Positions 36,503 to 44,478 of a stretch of DNA of 64,000 nt are shown here, in pieces. Source of the DNA: Leptolyngbya sp. FACHB-60 (GTDB lineage Bacteria > Cyanobacteriota > Cyanobacteriia > Phormidesmidales > Phormidesmidaceae); contig NZ_JACJOX010000058.1 of the NCBI RefSeq assembly GCF_014695775.1, positions 62,001 to 126,000 on the forward strand, given 5' to 3'. The position numbers and the translations under genes were made by a program. The notes under the pieces were generated by a model. It worked only from the letters and a program-made list of their open reading frames with translations, ran no database searches and was not told the DNA's origin. How positions within the stretch are numbered: the first letter of the stretch is position 1; each line of letters starts with the position of its first letter.

Positions 36503-37611
36503 ATGGCTAACGATCTACAGGCCACAAAGCGCTTAGTTGAAATTATTCGAGATTTATGCCTCGCCCCTAGCCTCGATATTCTCATGACCCTGGTGGGGGT
36601 GGCCGCCCGCGAACTCACCCATGCTGACGGGGCTACCTTTGTGCTTAAAGAGGGGGATCAATGCTTCTACGCCCACGAAAACGCGGTTGCTCCACTGTGG
36701 AAGGGGCAGCGGTTTCCGCTCTGTAGCTGCATCTGTGGCTGGGCCATTAACCACAAACAGGCCGCCATCATTGAAGACGTGTACAGCGATGCGCGGATTC
36801 CGGTAGAGGCCTATGCCCCGACCTTTGTGAAAAGCCTGACCGTGGTGCCCATGCGCCAGGATAATCCGGTGGGCGTGATCGGCGTGTACTGGGCCGAACG
36901 CCATCAACCCCTGACCGAGGAAGTTGAGCTGCTGCAGTCTTAGCTGACACCACCGCCACGGTGCTCGATCGCCTCCTCGGTCAAGAGAGGCTAGAGGCAG
37001 CGGCGCGATCGCAGCTCGAAGTGCTTGAGCACACCAATGCCAAACTGCGAGCCGAAGTCTTGCAGCGCCACACCACCGAAGCTGAGCTAACGCGGCTCTC
37101 ACTCACCGATGGCTTAACCGGCTTATATAATCGGCGCGGCTTTTTTCTGCTGGCAAATCCACAGCTGCTGCAAGCCCATCGTCAGCAACAGTCGGTAACA
37201 GTCTTCTTTATTGATGTTGACTATCTCAAGCAGGTAAACGACCACTATGGCCACAAATCAGGCGACTGGCTAATTTTGGGCACCGCCGCTAGTCTGCACA
37301 AGATTTTTCGCGAGGGCGACATTGTGGCGCGGCTAGGGGGTGATGAGTTTGTTGTGCTAACGATCGACTGCGCCGATGGCCAAGAGGTGGTCAACCGGCT
37401 TAAAGCCAATGCCGAGGTCTTTGCCCAAGAAAATAATCTCCCCTATCCCCTCTCAATGAGTGTGGGCCTAGCGGTAAGCCAGGGAGATGGTGCCAACCCA
37501 ACGTTGAATCAGCTAATCTCCCAGGCCGATGCTGCTATGTATGCTCAAAAGCAGCGCAGGCGACAGCTCAACATCGCCGAGATCAAGGCCTCTCGGCGGT
37601 GGGGCACTTGA
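36503..37611 (+). pseudogene. GAF-GGDEF diguanylate cyclase split by a frameshift
   Basis: The first frame (36503-36943) encodes a GAF domain (LVEIIRDLCLAPSLDILMTLVGVAARELTHADGATFVL, CSCICGWAINHKQAAI, FVKSLTVVPMRQD) and stops at TAG 36941 after EVELLQS. The next frame continues from TTA 36940 as LADTTATVLDRLLGQERLEAAARSQ, then a coiled coil and a full GGDEF domain (SLTDGLTGLYNRRGFF, FFIDVDYLKQVNDHYGH, RLGGDEFVVL) ending at 37611. The junction LQS/LADTTAT is what one expects from an intact protein, so one T is missing near 36940. The inhibitory RxxD site (REGD) lies five residues before GGDEF. The cause may be mutation, a sequencing slip or a genuine split with GTG 36961 as second start. Confidence 0.85.
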
Positions 37612-37656
37612 GGGTAGCGCACTAGGTATAGATCATCGGATCCCGGCGCGGGTTGA

Positions 37657-39147
37657 CTAGCTGAGCAGTGGCGTCAGATCTAGATGCTCGCTGACTGCTT
37701 CAGTTAGCTCATTGAGAATGGCCTCGCGCTGCTCGCGGTAGTTGGGGATGCCGGTAGGCAATGACCCCAGGCCCCGCTGCTGGCGCAGACGGTTGAGCCA
37801 GGCTCGCCGCCAGGGGCCGTTGTCGAAGATGCCGTGCAGGTAGGTGCCCCACAGCGATTGGCTGGCATCGACCACGCCCAGGCTGCGGTCTTCAAATAAG
37901 AACTCAAACTGGGTTCCCTTCTCGTCTTTCCCTTCGGAGAGTAGTAGCTGGGTGCGGCCCTGGTGCAGTTCGTAGCCCGACACCGGCAGCCCCTCCTGCG
38001 GAAAACGGGAGCTAACGGTGCGCTGGCGGGCGATCTTTTGCTGGGTAATCACCGTGCGCAGGGGAAACAGGTCAAGACCAGGGAAGCGGCCCTCGTGGCC
38101 TTCAATGCCTTCGGGATCGGCTAAGAACTGCCCCATCATCTGGAAGCCGCCGCAGACGCCCATCACCGTGCCCCCAGCGGCCACGTAGTTTTGAATCTCT
38201 TCGGCCATGCCGGTGCGCTGCAAAATTAGCAGATCGGCGATGGTGGTCTTGGTGCCGGGAATGATTACCGCGTCGGGGTAGCTGAGCTTTTCTTTGGGGC
38301 TGAGGTAGACCACCCGCACGTTGGGCTCGGCCTCCAGCGGGTCAAAGTCGGTGAAGTTAGAAATGCGTGGCAGACGAATGACGGCGATGGTGAGGTCGGC
38401 CTGTTTTTTGCTGCCAGGGGTGCGATCGAGCAGGCTGAGCGAGTCTTCGGCGGGCAGGGCGTTTTCAATCCAGGGCACTACGCCGAGGACGGGGATGCCG
38501 GTGCGCTCTTTGAGCCAGGCTAGGCCGGGCTCTAGCACCTCACGCTGGCCGCGAAATTTGTTGATGATAATGCCTTTGACCAGGGCGCGCTCCTCCGGAT
38601 CCATCAGCTCTAGGGTGCCGATGATGTGGGCAAACACGCCGCCGCGATCAATATCGGCCACTAGCACGGTGGGGGCATTGAGGTGCTTGGCGACTCGCAT
38701 GTTGGTGAGATCGCGGTGTTTAAGGTTGACTTCAACGGGGCTGCCCGCCCCTTCACAGACCAAAAAGTCAAAGTCTTGGCCGAGGCGGGTGAGGCTTTCT
38801 TGAATGGCCTGCCAGCCCTGGTCAAAGAAGTTTTCGTAGTACTGCATGGCGGTGGTGCGCCCCACGGCCCGGCCCTTGAGAATGACCTGGGAGGTCATGT
38901 CGCCCTGGGGCTTGAGCAGAATGGGGTTCATCTCGACTTGGGGGGGCACGCCTGCGGCCCAGGCTTGAACCGCTTGAGCGTAGCCCATTTCGCCGCCGTT
39001 GGCGGTGACGTAAGAGTTGAGGGCCATGTTTTGCCCTTTAAAGGGGGCGACCCGCCAGCCCCGACGGCTGAGAATGCGGCAGAGGGCCGTGGTAATCAAT
39101 GATTTACCCACGTGGGAGGCTGTTCCCACTACCATGATTGCTCTCAT
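37657..39147 (-). CDS. cobQ: Cobyric acid synthase, glutamine-hydrolysing
   Basis: Amidates cobyrinate a,c-diamide at four carboxylates using glutamine and ATP (cobalamin synthesis). The 496-aa product starts at ATG 39147 after a TTGGAG site. It has the dethiobiotin-synthetase-like ATPase start MRAIMVVGTASHVGKSLITTALCR, PFKGQNMALNSYVT, and the C-terminal class I amidotransferase domain with Cys in GVCGGFQMMG and His in GTYLHGIFDN. The frame extends to 39210 without a ribosome site. No other cob gene is nearby. Confidence 0.95.
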   Translation of the reverse strand: MRAIMVVGTASHVGKSLITTALCRILSRRGWRVAPFKGQNMALNSYVTANGGEMGYAQAVQAWAAGVPPQVEMNPILLKPQGDMTSQVILKGRAVGRTTAMQYYENFFDQGWQAIQESLTRLGQDFDFLVCEGAGSPVEVNLKHRDLTNMRVAKHLNAPTVLVADIDRGGVFAHIIGTLELMDPEERALVKGIIINKFRGQREVLEPGLAWLKERTGIPVLGVVPWIENALPAEDSLSLLDRTPGSKKQADLTIAVIRLPRISNFTDFDPLEAEPNVRVVYLSPKEKLSYPDAVIIPGTKTTIADLLILQRTGMAEEIQNYVAAGGTVMGVCGGFQMMGQFLADPEGIEGHEGRFPGLDLFPLRTVITQQKIARQRTVSSRFPQEGLPVSGYELHQGRTQLLLSEGKDEKGTQFEFLFEDRSLGVVDASQSLWGTYLHGIFDNGPWRRAWLNRLRQQRGLGSLPTGIPNYREQREAILNELTEAVSEHLDLTPLLS

Positions 39148-39285
39148 GGAGCGTCTCCAAAGATGAATGAGTTTGACGGTAGGGCGACAGTCGGGACGGT
39201 TGCCCGGCACCTAGCCACTCCCTATGCAGATTCTTCAGGAACAACACAACCCATCAGGACGATGGGCAAAAGACAGGGGCCAAGT

Positions 39286-39708
39286 CTAACCGTGCCACCA
39301 GCTCGGCGATCGCACCCATCGGCACCATGCATTATAAAGATGATCGCCCAGGGTTGGGTGATACTGGGCCGGGGTGAGGGGTGCGAGGGCATCAAATACT
39401 TGGCGACCCATAGGGGTGAGGCGAAAGCTGTCAGTGAGGCCCTGGCCATCGACTTCGCGGCGCAGCATGCCCACGGCGATCAGCCACATCATTTCGTTTT
39501 CGGCTTTTAGTTCGGTAAGAGGGCGGCGGCTATAGCCACTTTTGATGCCGCTCTGGCCACACACCTGGCGAATGGAGATGCTCTGCGATCGCATATCTCC
39601 CAGCAGATCTAATCGAAAAGAAGAGCACCGAAAGGCGCGTTCGGCCCGCTTGAGCGATCGCCGGGGATAGCGAAGGGCAATGGCGTGATCAAACTCAACT
39701 GGGGCCAT
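39286..39708 (-). CDS. Npun_F0494-family protein
   Basis: 140 aa. It contains the block ALRYPRRSLKRAERAFRCSSFRLDLLGDMRSQSISIRQVCGQSGI and RPLTELKAENEMMWLIAVGMLRREVDGQGLTDSFRLTPMGR, which I recognise as the cyanobacterial Npun_F0494 family. The second half looks like a winged-helix wing (VGMLRREVDGQGLTDSFRLT), so DNA binding is possible. It is divergent from the 40-46 kb cluster and its start is 83 bases from the NtcA-type box, so it could share or sense that control region. Confidence 0.8.
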   Translation of the reverse strand: MAPVEFDHAIALRYPRRSLKRAERAFRCSSFRLDLLGDMRSQSISIRQVCGQSGIKSGYSRRPLTELKAENEMMWLIAVGMLRREVDGQGLTDSFRLTPMGRQVFDALAPLTPAQYHPTLGDHLYNAWCRWVRSPSWWHG

Positions 39709-39790
39709 GGGTTTAGAAATTATAACTGCCCTAAATTGTAGGTTTAATTCACCGCCAAGCGGGGAAGAATTCCGAATAAAGGGCGGTTTA

Positions 39791-39804
39791 GTAACAGCGG
39801 TTAC
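39791..39804 (+). promoter_or_regulatory. NtcA-type binding site GTA-N8-TAC
   Basis: GTA (39791-39793), eight bases, TAC (39802-39804): an exact match to the consensus of the cyanobacterial nitrogen regulator NtcA. TAAGCC begins 22 bases downstream (39827), where an NtcA-dependent promoter has its -10 box; it lacks the final T of TAN3T. Transcription would start near 39840 and include the riboswitch leader. It implies activation under nitrogen limitation. Confidence 0.7.
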
Positions 39805-39920
39805 TTTCTAATGCTTGAGCAATTGCTAAGCCTATTAAGGCATCGACCTTGCTCCAACGCTAGTCAAAAATTAATCGATTAATTAGCCACTTTAAATAGT
39901 CAAAGTAAATACCCAAAAGG

Positions 39921-40050
39921 GTTTCTAGGGTTCCGGCTGACCGCCGCAGTGGTCAAGCGCCTGGTCCGAGAGAAACCGCCAGATTTCCTCAACCCTGCAT
40001 GCAGCAGCGGCCTAAGGTATCTGGTACACGGCGGGATAAAAGCCCGGGAG
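39921..40050 (+). promoter_or_regulatory. ykkC-class guanidine-I riboswitch aptamer
   Basis: Three blocks typical of the class occur in order and at normal spacing: CTAGGGTTCCG (39925-39935), CTGGTCCGAGAGAAAC (39961-39976) and ACACGG followed by GGGATAAAAGCCCGGGAG (40026-40050). The helices close: GTTTCT 39921-39926 with AGAAAC 39971-39976 (P1); TGACC 39938-39942 with GGTCA 39951-39955 (P2); CCAGAT 39979-39984 with ATCTGG 40019-40024, extended by CCG/CGG (P3); GGG 40033-40035 with CCC 40043-40045. Guanidine-I aptamers sense guanidinium. ykkC subtype-2 variants (ppGpp, PRPP, nucleotide diphosphates) share much of the fold; the import and amide-ligase genes downstream favour guanidine. Confidence 0.93.
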
Positions 40051-40095
40051 GATAGCGAAGCATGACTTCGTCATTCTCTCGGGCCGCTATTTTTT
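40043..40095 (+). terminator. Riboswitch expression platform: intrinsic terminator
   Basis: CCCGGGAG (40043-40050), the 3' edge of the aptamer, also pairs with CTCTCGGG (40076-40083), with CGAAG/CTTCG nested above; a T tract follows (40090-40095). The same CCC cannot pair in both structures, so ligand binding should block the terminator: an ON switch by transcription attenuation. Confidence 0.88.
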
Positions 40096-40159
40096 ATGCC
40101 ATTTTTCTCAAATCGCCCTGCCCACGCATTCACCCACTGACTCGTTTATCGACTCACCT

Positions 40160-41521
40160 ATGGCCCATTCTCTAATGCCTGAAATCGAAGCGCTCAAAAC
40201 ATCTCTGGAGGCGAAGGGCGTCAAATATGCCCTGGCCAGCTATGTCGATATCCACGGCATGGGCAAGGCTAAAATGGTGCCCCTGGCTCACCTAGGCCAA
40301 ATGATGGCGGGTTCAGAGCTGTTTACCGGTGCGGCCCTCGACGGGGTACCCCAGGAGATTAGCGATGAGGAAGTGGCAGCCATGCCCGACCCGGCCTCGG
40401 CCACGGTGCTGCCCTGGAAGCCTGAAGTGGCCTGGTTCGCCAGCGATCTTTACTTAAAAGGGCAACCCTTTGAGGCCTGCTGCCGCACCATTCTCAAGCA
40501 AATGCTGGCCAAGGCGGCGGCGATGGGGTTTACCTTTAACCTGGGCATTGAAACCGAGTTCTTTATGCTCAAAGAGCACCCAGACGGTAGCTTTGGGCCG
40601 GTGAGCGATCGCGACCACCTAGCCAAGCCCTGCTACGACCTGCCCAGCCTGCTCGACAATACTCCCTGGCTGAGTGAACTGGTGGAGTACATGAACCAGC
40701 TTGGCTGGGATGTCTATTCTTTTGACCACGAAGACGCCAATGGCCAGTTTGAAACCGACTTTGCCTACAGCGATGCCCTGACTATGGCCGATCGCCTCAC
40801 CTTCTTTCGGCTGATGGTCAAAGAAATTGCCCGCAAGCACGGCTACTTCGCCAGCTTCATGCCCAAGCCCTTTGGCGATCGCACCGGCAGCGGGGCTCAC
40901 TACAACATGTCTCTGGCCGACATTGAAACTGGGCAAAACTTGTTCGAAGATCCTGACGATTCGCGCGGCTGCAAGCTCTCTAAGCTGGGCTACCAGTTTA
41001 TTGCCGGGGTGCTGCGCCATGCCAAGGCCATCTGCGCCGTCACCTGCCCGACGGTCAACAGCTACAAGCGGCTGCTGCGTCAGGGCAGCATGTCGGGCTT
41101 TACCTGGGCCCCGGTCTACATCTGCTACGGCAACAACAACCGCACCAACATGCTGCGCATTCCCCTGGCGGGGGGCCGAGTTGAGTGCCGCGCCGCCGAT
41201 ATCGCCACCAACCCCTACCTGGGGGCTGCGATGATTCTCGCCGCCGGGCTAGAGGGCATTGCCGAGGGGCTCGACCCCGGTGATCCCCACACCGAAAACA
41301 TGTACAACTATTCCCTGGCCGACCTGCAGGCGATGGCGATCGACATGCTGCCCCGCACGCTGCAAGAGGCAATCGACGCTTTTGAGACCGATTCCCTTAG
41401 CCAAACCGTGATGGGGCCGCTGATGTACCAGACCTACATCGACTTTCGCCGCCAGGAATGGGAGGAGTACCACACCCACATTTCCGACTGGGAAATCAAG
41501 CGGTACCTGAAATTTTTCTAG
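40160..41521 (+). CDS. glnT: Type III glutamine synthetase-like ligase (GlnT/gamma-glutamylamide synthetase family)
   Basis: 453-aa ATP-dependent ligase of the glutamine synthetase fold. Active-site segments are GIETEFFML (Glu131, Glu133), DHEDANGQFETDF (Glu191, Glu198), GSGAHYNMSL (His247), PTVNSYKRLL (Asn300), NNNRTNMLRIP (Arg328, Arg333) and GGRVECRAAD (Glu342, Arg344). The N-terminal loop reads VDIHGMGKAKMVPL. This family (TIGR03105 type) includes enzymes that join glutamate to amines such as methylamine as well as true GlnT. It is the first gene behind the guanidine riboswitch, and a 92-base gap leads to the ABC genes. Inferred activity: gamma-glutamylation of guanidine or a substituted guanidine; plain ammonia assimilation is the alternative. 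Confidence 0.92.
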   Translation: MAHSLMPEIEALKTSLEAKGVKYALASYVDIHGMGKAKMVPLAHLGQMMAGSELFTGAALDGVPQEISDEEVAAMPDPASATVLPWKPEVAWFASDLYLKGQPFEACCRTILKQMLAKAAAMGFTFNLGIETEFFMLKEHPDGSFGPVSDRDHLAKPCYDLPSLLDNTPWLSELVEYMNQLGWDVYSFDHEDANGQFETDFAYSDALTMADRLTFFRLMVKEIARKHGYFASFMPKPFGDRTGSGAHYNMSLADIETGQNLFEDPDDSRGCKLSKLGYQFIAGVLRHAKAICAVTCPTVNSYKRLLRQGSMSGFTWAPVYICYGNNNRTNMLRIPLAGGRVECRAADIATNPYLGAAMILAAGLEGIAEGLDPGDPHTENMYNYSLADLQAMAIDMLPRTLQEAIDAFETDSLSQTVMGPLMYQTYIDFRRQEWEEYHTHISDWEIKRYLKFF

Positions 41522-41613
41522 CGATCGCGCCGTACCATTCCCAGCGGCGTCAGTTTTTCCACAGCTTTTTCCACAGCTTTTCTTATAGTTTTTTGAGATC
41601 AAGACCCACAGCT

Positions 41614-42657
41614 ATGCAACGACGTACCTTTTTACCCACGCTGCTTGCCTTCTTTTGCAGCCTGTTGATTACCGTTAGCTGTGCCCAAAATACGCCCCAA
41701 GCCGATGCGCCCGCCGATGCCCCCGCGACTGCTACAACCGGTGAGCCGGTGAAGCTTGGCTACAGCAGCTGGGCGGGTTGGTGGCCCTGGGCGATCGCCG
41801 AAGAAGAGGGCCTATTCGAGAAAAACGGGGCCAACGTCGAGCTGATCTGGTTTGACGGCTACCTAGAGTCATTGCAAGCCCTAGCCGCCGGGCAACTCGA
41901 TGCCAACAGTCAGACCCTCAACGACACCATTTCCTTCGCGGGGGATGCCGTTAACGGCATGGTGGCGGTGCTGGTCAACGACAACTCCGCCGGTAACGAC
42001 AAGGTGATTGGGGCCGAGGGCATCGACACCGTCGCCGACCTGGCGGGCAAAACCGTCGCCCTAGAAGAGGGCGTAGTAGGCGACTTTTTACTCAGCTTGG
42101 CCCTCGAAGATGCTGGGCTAACCCGCGACGTTGTAGAAATTAAAAATCTAGAGACTGGGTCCGCTGCCACCGCCTTCGCTGCCGAGCAGGTCGATGGCTT
42201 TGCCGGCTGGGTACCCTTCTGGGAAACGGCGCTCTCCCGCGAGGGCAGCAAAGAGCTGGTGACATCGGCAGAATACCCGGGTGCGATTCCCGACCTACTG
42301 GTGGTTGCCCAAAAGCTGATTGATAGCCGCCCCGACCAGGTGCAAGCCCTGGTAAATACCTGGTTCGACATTTTGGCCTTTATCGAGGAAAACCCCGACC
42401 GGGCCAACGAAATTATGGCGAAGCGAGCCAGCGTTAGCGACACCGAGTTTGAGAAGTACACCGAGGGCACCAAAATCTTCACCCTAGACGACAACTTAGA
42501 AGCCTTTAGCGCAGGCGGCGACGACATGAAGTACATGCCCTACGCCTCCCAAGTCATGGCTGACTTCATGGTGGAGCTTAAGTTTATCCCCGAAGCCCCC
42601 GACCTAGAGGCCATTCTCGATGACCAATTTGTTAAGGCCTACACCGCCAAGAAGTAG
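41614..42657 (+). CDS. NitT/TauT-type ABC substrate-binding lipoprotein
   Basis: 347 aa from ATG 41614. The signal segment MQRRTFLPTLLAFFCSLLITVSC is followed by an Ala/Pro/Asp-rich linker and then EPVKLGYSSWAGWWPWAIAEEEGLFEKNGANVEL, the SsuA/TauA/NrtA (COG0715) fold. VTVSC-type residues before Cys23 make lipid anchoring likely. Aromatic residues in SSWAGWWPW and WVPFWE may line the ligand site, which would suit a planar cation such as guanidinium. Synechocystis proteins of this group next to guanidine hydrolase have, as I recall, been linked with guanidine import. Confidence 0.9.
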   Translation: MQRRTFLPTLLAFFCSLLITVSCAQNTPQADAPADAPATATTGEPVKLGYSSWAGWWPWAIAEEEGLFEKNGANVELIWFDGYLESLQALAAGQLDANSQTLNDTISFAGDAVNGMVAVLVNDNSAGNDKVIGAEGIDTVADLAGKTVALEEGVVGDFLLSLALEDAGLTRDVVEIKNLETGSAATAFAAEQVDGFAGWVPFWETALSREGSKELVTSAEYPGAIPDLLVVAQKLIDSRPDQVQALVNTWFDILAFIEENPDRANEIMAKRASVSDTEFEKYTEGTKIFTLDDNLEAFSAGGDDMKYMPYASQVMADFMVELKFIPEAPDLEAILDDQFVKAYTAKK

Positions 42658-42740
42658 CCGTTGATGCAAGCCCCAATCACCGTTCTGTGGATGATGGGGC
42701 TAATGCTTTTCAGGTTTGTTGTACGTTTGGGCTAACCTCT

Positions 42741-43583
42741 GTGACTCCCGCTTCCCCTTCCTTTTCCACCGCGCCCACCGCTTCCCAAGGCATGAAGCCC
42801 AGTGTCTTTTGGCGACTGGCCGAAGACATTCCTAAATCCATGAGCACGGCGCTGATGGTGCTCTCCATTGCGGTGCCCTTTGCTCTCTGGTGGGTGGTGG
42901 CCAGCCTGGATCTGGTAAATGACAAGTTTTTGCCCTCACCATTTCAGGTGGCTCAGGCGCTGGGACGGCTCTGGACGGATGGCTTTTTGCTGGGAGACAC
43001 CGCCGCCAGCATCATGCGGGTAACAGTGGGCTTTTTGCTGGCGGCGCTGGTGTCGATTCCCATTGGCATTGCGATGGGGGCCTTTGCCAGCGTGCGATCG
43101 CTGCTCGAACCGATCGTCGGCGTGGTGCGCTACATGCCTGCCCCGGCCTTCATTCCCCTGCTGGTGATCTATCTGGGCCTGGGCGAAGCACCTAAAATCG
43201 CCCTGATTTTCATCGGCACGGTGTTCTTCAACATTTTGATGATTATGGATGCGGTGAAGTTTGTGCCCAAGGCTCTGCTCGAAACCACCTACACCCTGGG
43301 CGGGCAGCGGCGACAGGCGTTGTTTCAGGTGATTACGCCCTACGTGGTGCCCAACATTATCGACACCTTTCGCATCAACATTGCCACCTCTTGGAACCTG
43401 GTGGTGGTGGCGGAACTGGTGGCGGCAGAAAACGGCCTGGGCAAACGGATTGTGCTGGCCCAAAAGTTTTTTAACACCGATGAAATCTTTGCCTGCCTGC
43501 TGATCCTCGGCGTGATCGGCTTTGCCCTGGATCTATCGCTGCGGTACCTGATGAAGGTCACCTGCAAATGGGTCGTGGATTAG
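42741..43583 (+). CDS. NitT/TauT-type ABC permease
   Basis: 280 aa from GTG 42741 (MTPASPSFS...); GTG 42687 and ATG 42792 are also in frame and no start has a clear ribosome site. Six helices follow SVFWRLAEDIPKSMSTALMVL. The coupling loop LLETTYTLGGQRRQALFQVITPYVVPNIID is the SsuC/TauC EAA motif, and NLVVVAELVAAENGLGKRI is conserved in the family. It partners the binding protein upstream and the ATPase downstream to make a complete importer. Confidence 0.93.
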   Translation: MTPASPSFSTAPTASQGMKPSVFWRLAEDIPKSMSTALMVLSIAVPFALWWVVASLDLVNDKFLPSPFQVAQALGRLWTDGFLLGDTAASIMRVTVGFLLAALVSIPIGIAMGAFASVRSLLEPIVGVVRYMPAPAFIPLLVIYLGLGEAPKIALIFIGTVFFNILMIMDAVKFVPKALLETTYTLGGQRRQALFQVITPYVVPNIIDTFRINIATSWNLVVVAELVAAENGLGKRIVLAQKFFNTDEIFACLLILGVIGFALDLSLRYLMKVTCKWVVD

Positions 43584-43616
43584 GCAGTTCATCGGTTTAT
43601 AGCGCTGATCTGGACT

Positions 43617-43637
43617 GGTGGGCAGTGCCCACCCTAC
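43617..43637. repeat. GGTGGGCAGTGCCCACCCTAC palindromic repeat
   Basis: Hairpin GGTGGGCA-G-TGCCCACC followed by CTAC, in the spacer between permease and ATPase genes. It is preceded by TATAGCGCT, also found before the copy at 45723. The C-rich stretch 43640-43685 belongs to the TCATCCACCC family seen near 45750. Confidence 0.85.
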
Positions 43638-43688
43638 GGCGCACCCCCTTCACCCATCCACCCCCTATCCCTTACTCCCCACCCCACC

Positions 43689-44462
43689 ATGCACTTAGAA
43701 ATCAACAACCTCAGCAAACAGTTCGACACCCGCCAGGGGCCGGTGCTGGCACTCGATGACATCAATATGCATGTGGAAACGGGCGAGTTTGTTTGCGTGG
43801 TGGGGGCCTCAGGCTCCGGAAAATCTACGCTGCTGCGGCTGGTAGCGGGGCTGGATATGCCCACGGCGGGGGGGATTACGGTGGATGGTCAAGCAGTGAC
43901 GGGTCCAGGATCCGATCGCGGCATGATATTCCAGAGCTACACCCTATACCCCTGGATGTCGGTGCAGAAAAATGTGGAGTTTGGCCTCAAGCTCCAGGGC
44001 GTGGGGCCACGGGAGCGGCGGGAAATGGCCTCCTACTATCTAGACGTAGTGGGGCTGACCAAGTTTGCGCGATCGCTGCCTAAGCAGCTCTCGGGAGGCA
44101 TGAAACAGCGGGTGGCGATCGCCCGCACCTTGGCCTCGCGGCCCAAAATTATGCTGATGGATGAGCCTTTTGGGGCCCTGGATGTGCAGACCAAAGAAAC
44201 CATGCAGCAGTTCATGCTCGACCTGTGGAACCGCACCGGAGTCAGCATTTTGATGATTACCCACGATGTCGATGAGGCAGTATTCCTCTCCCAGCGAGTC
44301 TATGTGCTGACGGCGCACCCCGGCACCATTCATCGAGAAGTGTTTGTGGATTTGCCCAGCGATCGCACCTACACGATCCGCCGCGATCGCGCCTTTCAGG
44401 ACTACCGCGAAGGCATCATGGATCTGCTGCGGGGCAAGACAACGCCGGCCTTGGTGAGCTAA
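43689..44462 (+). CDS. NitT/TauT-type ABC ATPase
   Basis: 257 aa. Walker A is GASGSGKSTLLR, the Q-loop follows in GMIFQSYTLYPWMSV, the signature is LSGGMKQRVAIARTL, Walker B IMLMDEPFGALD and the H-loop ILMITHDVDEA. The SsuB/TauB subclass motif TLYPWMSV fits the partner proteins. It ends 16 bases before the Rieske gene, so both are surely co-transcribed. Confidence 0.95.
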   Translation: MHLEINNLSKQFDTRQGPVLALDDINMHVETGEFVCVVGASGSGKSTLLRLVAGLDMPTAGGITVDGQAVTGPGSDRGMIFQSYTLYPWMSVQKNVEFGLKLQGVGPRERREMASYYLDVVGLTKFARSLPKQLSGGMKQRVAIARTLASRPKIMLMDEPFGALDVQTKETMQQFMLDLWNRTGVSILMITHDVDEAVFLSQRVYVLTAHPGTIHREVFVDLPSDRTYTIRRDRAFQDYREGIMDLLRGKTTPALVS

Positions 44463-44478
44463 TAGGGAGTATCTAGCC

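Noticed and set aside
39841..40095. Leader of a glutamine synthetase-like gene as a glnA-type glutamine riboswitch
   Set aside because: The conserved glnA RNA core is absent; the CTAGGGTTCCG / GGTCCGAGAGAAAC / GGGATAAAAGCCCGGGAG blocks belong to the ykkC class.
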